Part shown: positions 38,401 to 46,402 of the stretch, in pieces
How the letters are laid out: every line of letters starts with the position of its first letter
Numbering within the stretch: the first letter of the stretch is position 1
Assembly (NCBI GenBank): GCA_900469445.1
Contig: UBXM01000016.1
Span: 86,466 to 150,465 of the forward strand
From: Hyphomicrobiales bacterium
GTDB taxonomy: Bacteria; Pseudomonadota; Alphaproteobacteria; Rhizobiales; Rhizobiaceae
Reading direction: 5' to 3'
DNA: 64,000 bases
Notes under the pieces: generated by a model
Databases searched by the model: none
What the model was told of the DNA's origin: nothing
Seen by the model: the letters and a program-made list of their open reading frames with translations, nothing else
Made by a program: the position numbers and the translations under genes

Positions 38401-40952
38401 AGAAGCGAGATCGTCGGAGCGACGAACAGCGAGAAGATCAAGAGGATCTGCCAGATCAGCGCGCCGAGCGGGTCCATGAAATACCAGCCGAGCACGGAGG
38501 CGAAGAACCAGGCGATCGGGGTGAGCGAGCGGCGCAGGTTATCCAGCATCTTCCAGCGGCCGAGCGCGGTCACACCCCGCTTGGCATCGATGATATAGGG
38601 AATGAGCTGCCAGTCGCCGCGTGCCCAGCGATGCTGGCGAGAGACTTCGACTTCGTAGCGGGTCGGGAAATCCTCGACCAGTTCGACATCGGTAACGAGG
38701 GCACAACGTGCGAAAGACCCTTCGAGAAGGTCGTGCGACAGAACCGCGTTTTCTTCGATACGGCCCTTCAGCGACGCTTCGAAGGCATCGACGTGATAAA
38801 GGCCCTTGCCGGTGAACGAACCTTCGGCCGTCAGGTCCTGATAGACGTCCGAGACGGCAAAGACATAAGGATCGAGACCACGGCCAACCGAGAAGACGCG
38901 CTGGAAGACCGAGGCTTCCGTGCCGGTCGTCAGCGACGGCGTCACGCGCGGCTGCATCAGGCCGTAGCCCTTGATCACCTGGTTGGTTTCAGGATCGAGA
39001 ACCGGGCGGTTGATCGGGTGGTGCATCTTGCCGACCAGCTTAGTCGCCGCATCACGGATGAGGCGGGTATCGGCATCGAGCGTCATCACATACTGGACGT
39101 TGGCCGGTACGGTATTCGCACCCTGCAGATAGGTCGTATCGCGGTCGCCGCGCAGGAGCAGGTTCAGCTCATGCAGCTTGCCGCGCTTGCGCTCCCAGCC
39201 CATCCACACACCTTCGTTCGGATTGAACAGGCGGCGGCGGTGAAGCAGGAAGAAGCGGTCACTTTCGACTTCATCCTTGTAGCGGCCATTGAGCGCCGCG
39301 ATTTCGCGCTTGGCGTAATCGAGAATTTCGAGATCGGCTTCGGTCTGCTCGATCTTGCTGTCGCGCCAGTCGGAAAGCAGCGAGAAATAGATCTCGCCAT
39401 GCGGGTTGGCGAGATAATGAACCTCGAGATTGCGGACCAGCTCATCGACCGTATCGCGGTCGGTGATCAGACACGGCACGACGACCAGCGTCTTTGCCTC
39501 TTCCGGAATGCCTTCCTTGAATTCGTAACCGACGAGACGTGCCGGTTTGACGAAATAGGTGACCACCGTGTTGAACAGGCCGGTCGCACCTTCCGACGCC
39601 GGAAGCGCGAACATCAGGAGCAGGAAGAAAACGACAATCAGCGGGATCGCGGCCTGGACCAGGAAATGGCCCGTAATCACCAGCGCGAGAACGGTCAGCA
39701 GGATCACCGGAGCCGCAATCGCCAGCCAGTTCAGTTTGCGATAGGCACGCACCGCCCGCTGCAGGATCGGCGGATGATAATTGACGGCCGCTTCCAGCTG
39801 CTTGCGATGACGACCGACGATAAAGGCGCCGACATTGGTCTCGCGGACATCCGGATCCTTCGCGGCAGCCTCCTGCGAAAGCCTGATCGCCGCCTGGGTC
39901 ACATCCGCTTCGCTGCGCTTGGAAAGGCGCGCGAGTTTTTCGATGCGGTTGCGATAGGCGTTGCGCGACCCGAAATCGAGCGCTTCGTAATCGGTGTGTT
40001 CGCGGAACAGCTTGTCGATCTGCGAGACGTCTTCGAACCAGACGCTCCATTCCGTATCGATGATCAGACGCAGGCTCTTGATGATATTGCCCATCGTCAC
40101 GTTGCCGGAAGACAGACGGCTCTGCTCCGACTGGGTCACCGTCTCGACGTCGGTGCCGGCCTCGGCAAGGCGGCTTTCCAGCCAGGTGGTGGCAAAGGCT
40201 GACGACTGCGAAGCGTTGCGCAGACGATAGAGGAACTGCGCTGCAAACGTGTTGTCGCGCGCCAGATCCGCAACGCCGGCCAAGACCTTGGCGCTTTCGG
40301 TCTCGTCGTTCAGACGGATGATTTCGTCGGCAACATCATTGGCACGCTTGCGCATGTTGCGCGAGCGGTCGACGCGGGTCGCGATACGGCGCAGGTTCTC
40401 GATCAGCACGAAGCGGATGAAGGACGGCAGCGCCCAGAGCTCGCCGATTTCGAGCGGTTCGTTTTCCTGGAAACCCTCGACCATGGCGGCCAGCGTCTCG
40501 CGGTTCACGCCTGAATGGGTATGGGCGACATAGAGCCAGGCGAGCGCCAGCACGCGCGGCATCTTCTGCCCTTCGATGACGCGGGTCGGCAGCTGCTTGA
40601 AGAATTTCTTCGGAAAGTCGCGGCGGACTTCCTGGATCGCCTCTTCGACGATGTAATAATTGTCGAGCAGCCATTCGGCGGCCGGTGTGATCGAGGCACC
40701 CGCATCCACGTCCAGAGCCGCGGCGCGATAGACGCGAAGGATTTCCTTCTCGTTATCGGAATGCTGCTGGAAGAAATCGAAGGACATCAGGCCGGGAAGT
40801 TCTTCTCCCTCGCCACGACCGAGCCGGACGCCGCAGTCCCTCAGGTCTTCTATCGTCAGGTAGGTGGCACGGATCGAATCGTTATGATCGATCTGCTTGA
40901 CGTCTGTTTCGCGCGAGGAACCGGGCTTCGGAGTATCAAGGGACATGGACAC
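32484..40952 (-). CDS. ndvB: Cyclic beta-1,2-glucan synthase
   Basis: This 2822-aa inner-membrane enzyme matches NdvB/ChvB/Cgs in length (about 2820-2830 aa) and order. A cytoplasmic N-terminal region (1-410) leads to a first membrane block (about 415-465). Next comes the UDP-glucose glucosyltransferase domain, with DADTRL near 626 and QHRWARGDW near 776, then a second membrane block (about 820-1020), a glucoamylase-like region (about 1040-1560) and carbohydrate-binding and GH94 phosphorylase parts, with GGDWNDGMNRVG near 2520. Synthesis primes on the protein; phosphorolysis sets ring size and cyclisation releases the product. Cyclic glucans serve osmoadaptation and host infection. The exporter candidate is ndvA at 55.4 kb. 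Confidence 0.98.
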   Translation of the reverse strand: MSMSLDTPKPGSSRETDVKQIDHNDSIRATYLTIEDLRDCGVRLGRGEGEELPGLMSFDFFQQHSDNEKEILRVYRAAALDVDAGASITPAAEWLLDNYYIVEEAIQEVRRDFPKKFFKQLPTRVIEGQKMPRVLALAWLYVAHTHSGVNRETLAAMVEGFQENEPLEIGELWALPSFIRFVLIENLRRIATRVDRSRNMRKRANDVADEIIRLNDETESAKVLAGVADLARDNTFAAQFLYRLRNASQSSAFATTWLESRLAEAGTDVETVTQSEQSRLSSGNVTMGNIIKSLRLIIDTEWSVWFEDVSQIDKLFREHTDYEALDFGSRNAYRNRIEKLARLSKRSEADVTQAAIRLSQEAAAKDPDVRETNVGAFIVGRHRKQLEAAVNYHPPILQRAVRAYRKLNWLAIAAPVILLTVLALVITGHFLVQAAIPLIVVFFLLLMFALPASEGATGLFNTVVTYFVKPARLVGYEFKEGIPEEAKTLVVVPCLITDRDTVDELVRNLEVHYLANPHGEIYFSLLSDWRDSKIEQTEADLEILDYAKREIAALNGRYKDEVESDRFFLLHRRRLFNPNEGVWMGWERKRGKLHELNLLLRGDRDTTYLQGANTVPANVQYVMTLDADTRLIRDAATKLVGKMHHPINRPVLDPETNQVIKGYGLMQPRVTPSLTTGTEASVFQRVFSVGRGLDPYVFAVSDVYQDLTAEGSFTGKGLYHVDAFEASLKGRIEENAVLSHDLLEGSFARCALVTDVELVEDFPTRYEVEVSRQHRWARGDWQLIPYIIDAKRGVTALGRWKMLDNLRRSLTPIAWFFASVLGWYFMDPLGALIWQILLIFSLFVAPTISLLTNLLPRSSDNVAKAHFYSVWSDVRSTNAQVALRIVFIADSACIMTDAIGRSLYRLFVSRKLMLEWKTAASIQSNAQGSPTDYYRAMWHAPAIAVLSILLAAIPGDNAFLVGIPFAVLWIFSPLVAWYVSQSAETEDKLFVPENVSVELRKIARRTWRYFEMFVTPEHSYLPPDNYQEKPNPSVAKRTSPTNIGVYLLSTISARHFGWISFLETVERLEQTLATVEKADKFRGHMYNWYHIDTMKPLMPRYVSSVDSGNFAGHLIAISSACRMWSEAPSAHLQGNLDGLGDVAGILGETLKALPDDRKTVRPLRRRLEERINGFANALAAVKREHEFASIRIINLSVLAREIQKLSHNLDHEVRSSQSEEVTKWAASLVTACEAHIADSTFDNGNVEELRDRLASLAVRARKIAFAMDFKFLFRKDRRLLSIGYRVESNEVDEACYDLLASEARLTSLFGIAKGDLPNEHWYKLGRHVVPIGARGALVSWSGSMFEYLMPPLVMQERQGGILNQTNNLIVKEQMNHGRRLGTPWGISEAAFNALDHQMHYQYTNFGVPTLGLKRGLGQNAVIAPYASILASQYDPTAAVENLAELRELGALGIYGYHDAVDFTPTRVPEGKRCAVVYNYYAHHHGMSIAAVANVVMNGLLRELFHADPVIEAAELLLQEKAPRDIPVMSAKHEEKPGTGGGELLRPEIRTITSPATKDRELVLLSNGHYSLMMTATGSGYSRWNGLSVSRWKPDPTEDRWGQFIFLRDTATNDWWSTTTEPRRAEGEQSKAVFGDEKAEFHKTVGDLTSTVEVIVGTEHDAEGRRVTLLNMGTEDRFIEVTSYMEPVIAGDDGDNGHPVFSKMFINTEIGKRGDVIRAWRNKRDHSEPDMLVAHLAADNAGTDRPTEYETDRRKFLGRGRTLSEAAAFDAGASLSNTDGFTLDPIMSLRRSVRVPAGKKVSVVFWTIAAPKREDLDKAIEHYRHAESFQSELTQAWTRTQMQMRHLGVTSQDAAAFQHLARYLVYPDMQLRADQQTLQAGMQAQSGLWASTVSGDLPIVTLRINDEADLPVAKEAILAQQYLRSRGVVTDLVIFNERAAEGAQDMQQSIEQMATRMGQEGGRTHVFTLRRDLLEGSGADGLIAASRVVLHARNGQFGDQLNRTSSIFAPSTEQQIEADRRPLLSGEIFTPTEVLPHQPTDLEFWNGIGGFSSEGNEYVVRLNGGQSTPQPWINVISNDTFGFHVSAEGASFSWAENSRDYQLTPWTNDLVINRPGEGFYVSDTETNKVYTPFAALSRRPDVMFEARHGLGYSVFSSEEDGLKLEVTQTVDRTRHAKFSHMKLRNSGSETKKLKLYGYVEWLLGANTAKTVPFILPSRDEATGTLFATNAFSINFSRFAFLGMSEMPTGFTASRREFIGRFGSVQMPAAVTGASSLSGSLDLDGDPCAALAYDVELAPGQETEVTFFLGDAATKEEAVALSAELKTVSFDGALAVNRGFWNEFTGRLKISTPDKSLDNMVNHWLPYQALGCRIMARTAFYQASGAFGFRDQLQDTLAFLVHEPSLARKQIINAASRQFKEGDVMHWWLPHNGSGVRTTISDDVVWLAYAINQYVSVTGDQTILEEQLPFLSGPILEKTKHDAFIQPEVTNEIADLYEHAARALDLAIDRTGDMGLPLMLGGDWNDGMNRVGVAGRGMSVWLGWFLAAALRDFIPYAEARKDKKRTDRWKKHIDTLKDALETDGWDGAYYRRGYFDDGTPLGSAKSDECRIDSLGQSWSVLSGEGRMDRRDQAMDAVMKQLVDEEAGIIRLFTPPFEKTRQDPGYIKAYPPGVRENGGQYTHAAIWVVLALAQMKRGDDAWKCFQILNPINHALTREAADTYRVEPYVVAADVYGAGDYQSRGGWTWYTGSAGWLYRAAIEGILGIKRNGDRLTVDPSLPTGWDGFEAELTIDGKAHAIKVAGGTVTVDGKTADKDGGFLLSAK

Positions 40953-41294
40953 GCTTCTGAATGAAAAATCGGGGTTTATCGGCCAAATTTCTTGGGCCTA
41001 CGCCGGAAAATCAGGCCACCATCTGGGAAATGGGGCGAAGTTCCGGAGCAATCCGCGCGGAGGGAGATAGAGGCCGGCTCGAATATTGCAAATCAAAGAC
41101 ACCAATTATCGCCAGCCACAGCTCGGATTGACACGATCTATTGCTTTAGCCTTCGCAGCCTGAATGAAGGCTGAACGGATTCAAACGATTGATTTTGGAA
41201 GAAAACCGAGAACCCGACGAGTGCCCGATTGGCGCTTCGCAGCCGATGGGCTATAGCTCGCCTTCTCTTCGCGAAAGCACCGAAAGGCATCAGG
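40953..41294. other. Divergent intergenic region, ndvB / M20 amidohydrolase
   Basis: These 342 bases must hold both promoters. I find no EcfG-type site, no riboswitch and no credible small gene. Confidence 0.4.
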
Positions 41295-42458
41295 ATGACG
41301 CTGCGATTTTCAAACGACATGGCCGACGTGATCGCCATCCGCAGGCATCTGCATGAAAACCCGGAAATCGGGCTCTCGGAATTCAAGACCTCGGATTTCA
41401 TCGCTGCAAAGCTTGAGGAACTCGGCTACGAGGTGACCCGTGGGCTGGCGAAGACGGGCGTCGTCGCGACCTTGCGCAATGGCAGCAGCACACGCTCGGT
41501 CGGCATCCGCGCCGATATCGACGCCCTGCCGATCACCGAGGAAACCGGCGCGGACCATGCCAGCAAGAACACCGGCGTCATGCACGCCTGCGGCCATGAC
41601 GGACACACCGCAATGCTGCTGGGCGCGGCAAAAATCCTTGCCGAACGGAAAAATTTCGACGGCACGCTTCACCTGATCTTCCAGCCGGCCGAGGAGAATT
41701 TCGGCGGCGCCCGGATCATGATCGAAGACGGCCTGTTCGACCGTTTCCCCTGCGATGCCGTATTCGGCATGCATAACGATCCCGGCCTCGCCTTCGGCAA
41801 GGTCTTCGTCAAGGACGGCCCGCTGATGGCAGCCGTCGACGAGGCTCGCATCACCGTCAACGGCCGCGGTGGCCATGGAGCGGAGCCGCAGGCGGCAAGC
41901 GACCCGATCGTCGCCGGTGCCAGCATCATCATGGCGCTGCAAACCGTCGTCTCCCGCAATGTCCACCCGCTCGATCAGGCTGTGGTCACGGTCGGCGCCT
42001 TCAATGCCGGTATCGCCAGCAACGTCATTCCCGAACGGGCGCAGATGGCGATCACCATCCGCTCCTTCGATCCGGGCGTACGCGACCTGCTGGAAGAGCG
42101 CATCCGCGGCATCGCGGAGGGCCAGGCGGCAAGTTACGGCATGTCGGTGACGATCGACTACGAACGCGGCTACGAAGCCACGGTCAACCACGCGGCTGAA
42201 ACCGATTTCGTCAGGAGCCTGGCGGGCAAGGTTGTCGGCGCGGAAAACGTCATCGAGATCGAACGCCCCATGATGGGCGCGGAAGATTTCGCCTATATGC
42301 TGGCGGCAAGGCCGGGCAGCTATTTCTTCCTCGGCACGGCAAAGTCGAATAACGACCCGTCGCTGCATCACCCGAAATTCGACTTTAACGACGACATTAT
42401 CCCGACCGGCGTCAACCTGTGGGTCGAGCTGGCCGAGACATATCTGGCGACGCAATAG
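41295..42458 (+). CDS. M20 family amidohydrolase (hippurate-hydrolase-like)
   Basis: This 387-aa metallopeptidase-type hydrolase has RRHLHENPEIGLSEF near 14-28, RADIDALPITEETG near 77, the metal-binding MHACGHDGHTAMLLGAA near 95-111, FQPAEENFGGA with the general-base Glu near 131, the His of GRGGHGAEPQ near 190, and MMGAEDFAYML near 323. These place it with amidohydrolases that remove N-acyl groups from amino acids (hippurate, IAA-amino acid, N-acetyl-amino acid). The start ATG at 41295 (MTLRFSN) gives the family length. The exact substrate is unknown. Confidence 0.92.
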   Translation: MTLRFSNDMADVIAIRRHLHENPEIGLSEFKTSDFIAAKLEELGYEVTRGLAKTGVVATLRNGSSTRSVGIRADIDALPITEETGADHASKNTGVMHACGHDGHTAMLLGAAKILAERKNFDGTLHLIFQPAEENFGGARIMIEDGLFDRFPCDAVFGMHNDPGLAFGKVFVKDGPLMAAVDEARITVNGRGGHGAEPQAASDPIVAGASIIMALQTVVSRNVHPLDQAVVTVGAFNAGIASNVIPERAQMAITIRSFDPGVRDLLEERIRGIAEGQAASYGMSVTIDYERGYEATVNHAAETDFVRSLAGKVVGAENVIEIERPMMGAEDFAYMLAARPGSYFFLGTAKSNNDPSLHHPKFDFNDDIIPTGVNLWVELAETYLATQ

Positions 42459-42504
42459 GATCTCGTAGCGGCAACGAACCTCGCCGCCGGCCAACTACGA
42501 CTAT

Positions 42505-42593
42505 CTCGTCATGCCCGGACTTGTCCCGAGCATCTGCTGAGCCGAATATCTGGAAACGTGATCTAAATCCTCGGGACAAGCCCGAGGATGAAA
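42505..42593. repeat. Rhizobial palindromic intergenic repeat
   Basis: Two arms contain CGTCATGCCCGGACTTGTCC and ATCCTCGGGACAAGCCCGAG, each a small palindrome, and the two share the GGACTTGTCCCGAG/CTCGGGACAAG core in inverted order. This resembles short palindromic repeats often seen between rhizobial genes. It could also end transcription of the M20 gene. Confidence 0.65.
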
Positions 42594-42627
42594 AGCGCTT
42601 GGGAAATGGGCCCGTCTTTAACGAACC

Positions 42628-42765
42628 TTAGAAAATTCCGAGCGTCACCGCGCCGACGAAAACGAAAGCGGCAATGGCGATTGCCAGATGCGTGGCAGAT
42701 TGCCAGCTGCCGAACATCGAATGGCGATGGGAAAGCGATCGTGTCTGAACATTCGAATGCCGCAT
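42628..42765 (-). CDS. 45-aa single-pass membrane protein
   Basis: A short gene encodes a basic N-terminus (MRHSNVQTRSLSHRHSMF) followed by one hydrophobic helix (THLAIAIAAFVFVGAVTLGI) and ends in F. It has a strong ribosome binding site, GGAGGAAG, four bases before the ATG. The good ribosome binding site and clean membrane helix argue for a real gene. An imperfect inverted repeat (about 42819-42852) lies upstream. I do not recognise a family; the function is unknown. Confidence 0.7.
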   Translation of the reverse strand: MRHSNVQTRSLSHRHSMFGSWQSATHLAIAIAAFVFVGAVTLGIF

Positions 42766-42818
42766 GATCTTCCTCCAGCTTTACAGAGCCACCATTCTTC
42801 GGGTGTGGGCTGATGCTA

Positions 42819-42852
42819 CCTTATCCCTATCAACTTGGTAGAGATAAAGTTC
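42819..42852. promoter_or_regulatory. Imperfect inverted repeat upstream of the 45-aa gene
   Basis: ACCTTATCCCTATC and GGTAGAGATAAAGTT are imperfect reverse complements around AACTT. It lies 54-87 bases before the start of the small gene and could be an operator; no known regulator site is matched. Confidence 0.3.
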
Positions 42853-42956
42853 CAAGCAAAACGACCGGATTGGAAAATCCTTTTCCGTTAATGCCTGTAT
42901 TGTGGCGTTAACGGTTTATTATGCCCTGGGGTTCCAACGCCCGCCTTTTTGTCGCC

Positions 42957-43931
42957 TCAATCCGGAAAACGCTCAATCGCCATGCGAAAAATATCGCCGT
43001 CGACATTGCCGCCGGAGCATATGGCAATCACCGTCTCTTCCAGAGAGGAGCCGTGAAAGAGCGCCGCCGCAAGCGCGACCGCACCACCAGGCTCGACCAC
43101 GATTTTCAGCCGGCTGAAGGCAAGCGCCATCGCCCGCAACGTCTCGTCTTCCGTGACCACCAGACCGGCCCCCGAGAGGCGCTTGATAATCGGGAATGTG
43201 ATATCGCCCGGCTGCGGCGAAAGGATTGCGTCGCACAGGGAACCGGACAACGAGGCATTTCGCTCGATCTTACCCGAAACGAGGGAGCGCGCCATGTCGT
43301 CGAAACCTTCCGGCTCGCAGGGATGCGCGACAAGGCCGGGCGCCTTGGCCTCAAGCGCCAGCGCGATGCCGGACAACAGGCCGCCGCCGCTGACCGGAAC
43401 GAGCACATCCGCTTTGTCGATGCCCAGTTCCGCCGCCTGTTCGGCGATTTCGAGACCCGTCGTGCCCTGCCCGGCAATCACCTGCGGCTCATCGAACGGC
43501 TTGATCAGCGTGAGATTGCGGTCCGTGGCAAGCCTTGCACCAATCTCGTCGCGGCTTTCCTTCACCCGATCATAAAGCACGACCTCGGCGCCATAGGCGC
43601 GGGTATTGGCGATCTTCAACGCTGGGGCATCGGACGGCATGATGATGACGCTCGCAATGCCGTGCAGTTTGGCTGCAAGCGCCACGCCCTGCGCATGATT
43701 GCCGGAGGAAAAGGCGATGACACCCTTGGACCGCACATCCGGCGCGAGAGCCGAGATTGCCGACCATGCGCCGCGGAATTTGAACGAACCCGTATGCTGC
43801 AGGCATTCCGGCTTCACAAAAATCCGCCGCCCGGCGATCTCGTCGAGAAACGGAGAGGATAGCAAGGGCGTGCGGCGGATATGGCCGTCGAGACGGGCTC
43901 GGGCGGCTTCGATCATGGAGATATCGGTCAT
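42957..43931 (-). CDS. Threonine/serine dehydratase-like PLP enzyme
   Basis: This 324-aa fold-type II PLP enzyme has the Schiff-base Lys51 in TGSFKFRGA, the phosphate and substrate loop SSGNHAQGVA near 90, the glycine-rich phosphate site PVSGGGLLSG near 187 and the PLP nitrogen contact CSGGNVDGD near 310. It lacks a C-terminal ACT-like regulatory domain, so it is a catabolic-type dehydratase or a serine racemase-like protein rather than allosteric IlvA. The ATG at 43931 (MTDISM) is preferred to an ATG ten codons upstream. Confidence 0.9.
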   Translation of the reverse strand: MTDISMIEAARARLDGHIRRTPLLSSPFLDEIAGRRIFVKPECLQHTGSFKFRGAWSAISALAPDVRSKGVIAFSSGNHAQGVALAAKLHGIASVIIMPSDAPALKIANTRAYGAEVVLYDRVKESRDEIGARLATDRNLTLIKPFDEPQVIAGQGTTGLEIAEQAAELGIDKADVLVPVSGGGLLSGIALALEAKAPGLVAHPCEPEGFDDMARSLVSGKIERNASLSGSLCDAILSPQPGDITFPIIKRLSGAGLVVTEDETLRAMALAFSRLKIVVEPGGAVALAAALFHGSSLEETVIAICSGGNVDGDIFRMAIERFPD

Positions 43932-44026
43932 GGAAATCCCAAAGAAGAGAGCGAACCGCAAAAATCTATTATTGCCTCAGCCAGAGGTAAAGCCGACCGC
44001 GGCGAGAAGATTGTCACCCTGTCAAT

Positions 44027-44854
44027 TCAGCCCGCCACCCCAGCGCCGATTTTCACGACCGCCTTGATCGGCAGGTGATCGGATGCCAGCCGGGAAAGCG
44101 GCGTGTCGTGGGTTTCGACACGATCGATCAGTCCCGGCCTGTTGGCCATGATCCTGTCCAGCGCCAGAACCGGCAGCCGCGAAGGAAAGCTCGGCACGGC
44201 GGAGGGCAGGCCGAAAACCGTCGCCAGCGTATTGAGCGAGGATCGGTCGCCGAGCCGCCATTCGTTGAGATCGCCCATCAGCACTGTCGGATGTTCCTCG
44301 CGGGCGCGCAGGATATCGAGGATCATCCGGGCTTGTTGCTGGCGTGAACGGTTGAGCAGGCCGAGATGCGCGGCGATCACCCGGAATGTTCGGCCGCCCT
44401 TGAGGTCGAGTTCCGCCATGAGCGCACCGCGCGGTTCAAGCCCCGGCAGCTTCACCTGATGCACGTCGCGCACCGCGCCCTCGCGGAAGAACACGACATT
44501 GCCATGCCAGCCATGCGCCCGGGCAACGCCCGACACCGGCACCGGGCAAAGCCCCGTTTCCCGTTCCATCCATGAAAGATCGAGCAGCCCGCGCCGTTCG
44601 CCGAACCTGGTATCGGCCTCCTGCAGCGCAATGATGTCGGCGCCGATCTCGCGGATCACCTGGGCGATCCGGCCGGGATCGAACCTGCCATCGACACCGA
44701 CACACTTGTGCACATTGTAGGATGCGACGAGCAGGCCGGATGCCGGATCATGCGGCGCGTGGCCGGAGCCACGGTTCTTGCGGGCACGAATCGAGGCGAT
44801 GATGCTTGCCGGCAGGGTTGTACGTTTCTCATGCATCGTCGTCTGTTCTTCCAA
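44027..44854 (-). CDS. Endonuclease/exonuclease/phosphatase family protein
   Basis: This 275-aa protein has the metal-dependent EEP fold: VASYNVHKCVG near 43, the metal ligand Glu in IALQEADTRFGERRG near 75, AAHLGLL near 160, GDLNEW near 193, and SDHLPIKA near 260 with the catalytic Asp-His pair. Family members cleave nucleic acid or phospholipid phosphodiesters. It starts 35 bases after the cardiolipin synthase stop on the same strand, a pairing that suggests phospholipid or membrane work, though the substrate is not shown. ATG at 44854 or 44836 may be used. Confidence 0.85.
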   Translation of the reverse strand: MEEQTTMHEKRTTLPASIIASIRARKNRGSGHAPHDPASGLLVASYNVHKCVGVDGRFDPGRIAQVIREIGADIIALQEADTRFGERRGLLDLSWMERETGLCPVPVSGVARAHGWHGNVVFFREGAVRDVHQVKLPGLEPRGALMAELDLKGGRTFRVIAAHLGLLNRSRQQQARMILDILRAREEHPTVLMGDLNEWRLGDRSSLNTLATVFGLPSAVPSFPSRLPVLALDRIMANRPGLIDRVETHDTPLSRLASDHLPIKAVVKIGAGVAG

Positions 44855-44889
44855 TCACACCGACGCCAACCACGCCGGCCGCCATAGAA

Positions 44890-46359
44890 TCACAAATAGG
44901 GTGACCCCAACCAGAGCACCCGTTCAAGCAGGCGTTTCGCAAATGGTCGTGAACGCAGACCGTGCAGCGTCACCTCTTCCGCAGAGGTAATAGCCAGATC
45001 GATCCTTCGTTCCAGCGCCTCGGCAAATCTGCGATCCAGAACCTCGAGATCGACTTCAAAATTCAGACGCAGTGAGCGCGGATCGATATTGGAGGATCCG
45101 ACATAGGACCAGCAACCGTCGACGGCCATCAGCTTGGAATGGTTGAACGGTCCCGATGCCCGCCAGATACGGCAATAGTTCTTCAGCATCTGGTCGAACT
45201 GCGCCGTCATGGCGAGATCGACGAGTTTGAGATTGTTGGCGCTCGGCACGACGATATCGACGGCAACGCCGCGCCGCGCCGCCGTGATCAGCGAGGTGAT
45301 CAGTTCGCGGTCGGGCAGAAAATAGGGCGAGACGATCTTGATCGAGGACCGGGCAACCGAAAAGGCTCCCATCAGCATTTTCTGGTTGGTTTCGACGCTG
45401 CGGTCGGGGCCTGAAGACACGCTGCGCATGATCGTCGGCGAACCGGGTTCAGCATCCGGCGTCGGCACTTTCCAGGCGTCTCCCTCCAGCTTTTCCCCCG
45501 TCGAAAACTCCCAGTCTGCCGCCGAAATCGCCAGCAGATCGGCCACGACGGGCCCGGTCACCCTGAAATGCGTGTCGGCGGCACATTTGTCGCCGCTGAA
45601 TTCGCAGGAAAAACCTTCGCGTATGTTCATGCCGCCGGTAAACGCCGTGCGGCCGTCGACGACCATGATCTTGCGGTGGGTACGCAGGTTCGCATAGGGC
45701 AGCCGCAGGCCGCTGATGACATTGCCGTTGAATACATCCACGGTAACGCCGCTCTCCTTGAGCATGCCGAGCACGCTCGGAACCGAATAACGCGCGCCGA
45801 CCGCGTCGATCAGAACCCTGACCTCAACACCCCGCTTTGCCGCAGCGCCGAGCGCCGAGATGAAACGCTGGCCGATCCTGTCCCGGTCGAAAATATAGGT
45901 TTCCAGCAGGAGGGAATGTTGCGCGCCGTCGATCGCCTCCAGCATGGCGCGATAGGCATCGTCGCCGGTATCGAGAGCGGTGATGCCGTTGCCGGTCGTC
46001 AGGTGATGGCGGGTAACGCGGTCGCCAAGCGTCTTCATCGCCCGGAAGCGATAGCCGAAATTCTCGATCACCTGTCTGTCGGTCGCGTCATAGGACGCGA
46101 AATCGAAACGCTCGGCCCCCTGAAGAAGAGATCGCCGATCGCCGATGACATTGCGGCGAATGCGGTTGATGCCGGCGATGAGATAGAAGGCGGCCCCTAC
46201 GATCGGCGACAGGATGATGACGCCAACCCAGCCGACGGCAGAGCGAACCTCTTCCTTCGTCATCGTCGCATGAACGGCCGCAGTGGCGCCGGCCACCACC
46301 GAAATAACGAAAAGGATGTGTGGCCAATAGGCGTAAAACAGCGAGATCATGGCGTCCAA
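44890..46359 (-). CDS. cls: Cardiolipin synthase (phospholipase D family)
   Basis: This 489-aa membrane protein has two N-terminal hydrophobic helices (about 5-65, PLD nuclease N-terminal type) and two HKD phosphodiesterase motifs, THRKIMVVDGRTAFTGGMN near 230 and NHSKLMAVDGCWSYVGSSN near 405. It condenses phosphatidylglycerol molecules to cardiolipin. Length and layout are those of bacterial Cls. The EEP-family gene follows 35 bases downstream and is probably in the same transcript. Confidence 0.93.
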   Translation of the reverse strand: MDAMISLFYAYWPHILFVISVVAGATAAVHATMTKEEVRSAVGWVGVIILSPIVGAAFYLIAGINRIRRNVIGDRRSLLQGAERFDFASYDATDRQVIENFGYRFRAMKTLGDRVTRHHLTTGNGITALDTGDDAYRAMLEAIDGAQHSLLLETYIFDRDRIGQRFISALGAAAKRGVEVRVLIDAVGARYSVPSVLGMLKESGVTVDVFNGNVISGLRLPYANLRTHRKIMVVDGRTAFTGGMNIREGFSCEFSGDKCAADTHFRVTGPVVADLLAISAADWEFSTGEKLEGDAWKVPTPDAEPGSPTIMRSVSSGPDRSVETNQKMLMGAFSVARSSIKIVSPYFLPDRELITSLITAARRGVAVDIVVPSANNLKLVDLAMTAQFDQMLKNYCRIWRASGPFNHSKLMAVDGCWSYVGSSNIDPRSLRLNFEVDLEVLDRRFAEALERRIDLAITSAEEVTLHGLRSRPFAKRLLERVLWLGSPYL

Positions 46360-46402
46360 TATAGGGACGCCATGACGCTAGACAATTGGCGAAAACAGCG
46401 GT

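Noticed and set aside
37320..40202. Plus-strand open frame of 960 codons opposite ndvB
   Set aside because: An antisense shadow of ndvB with biased composition and no recognisable domain.
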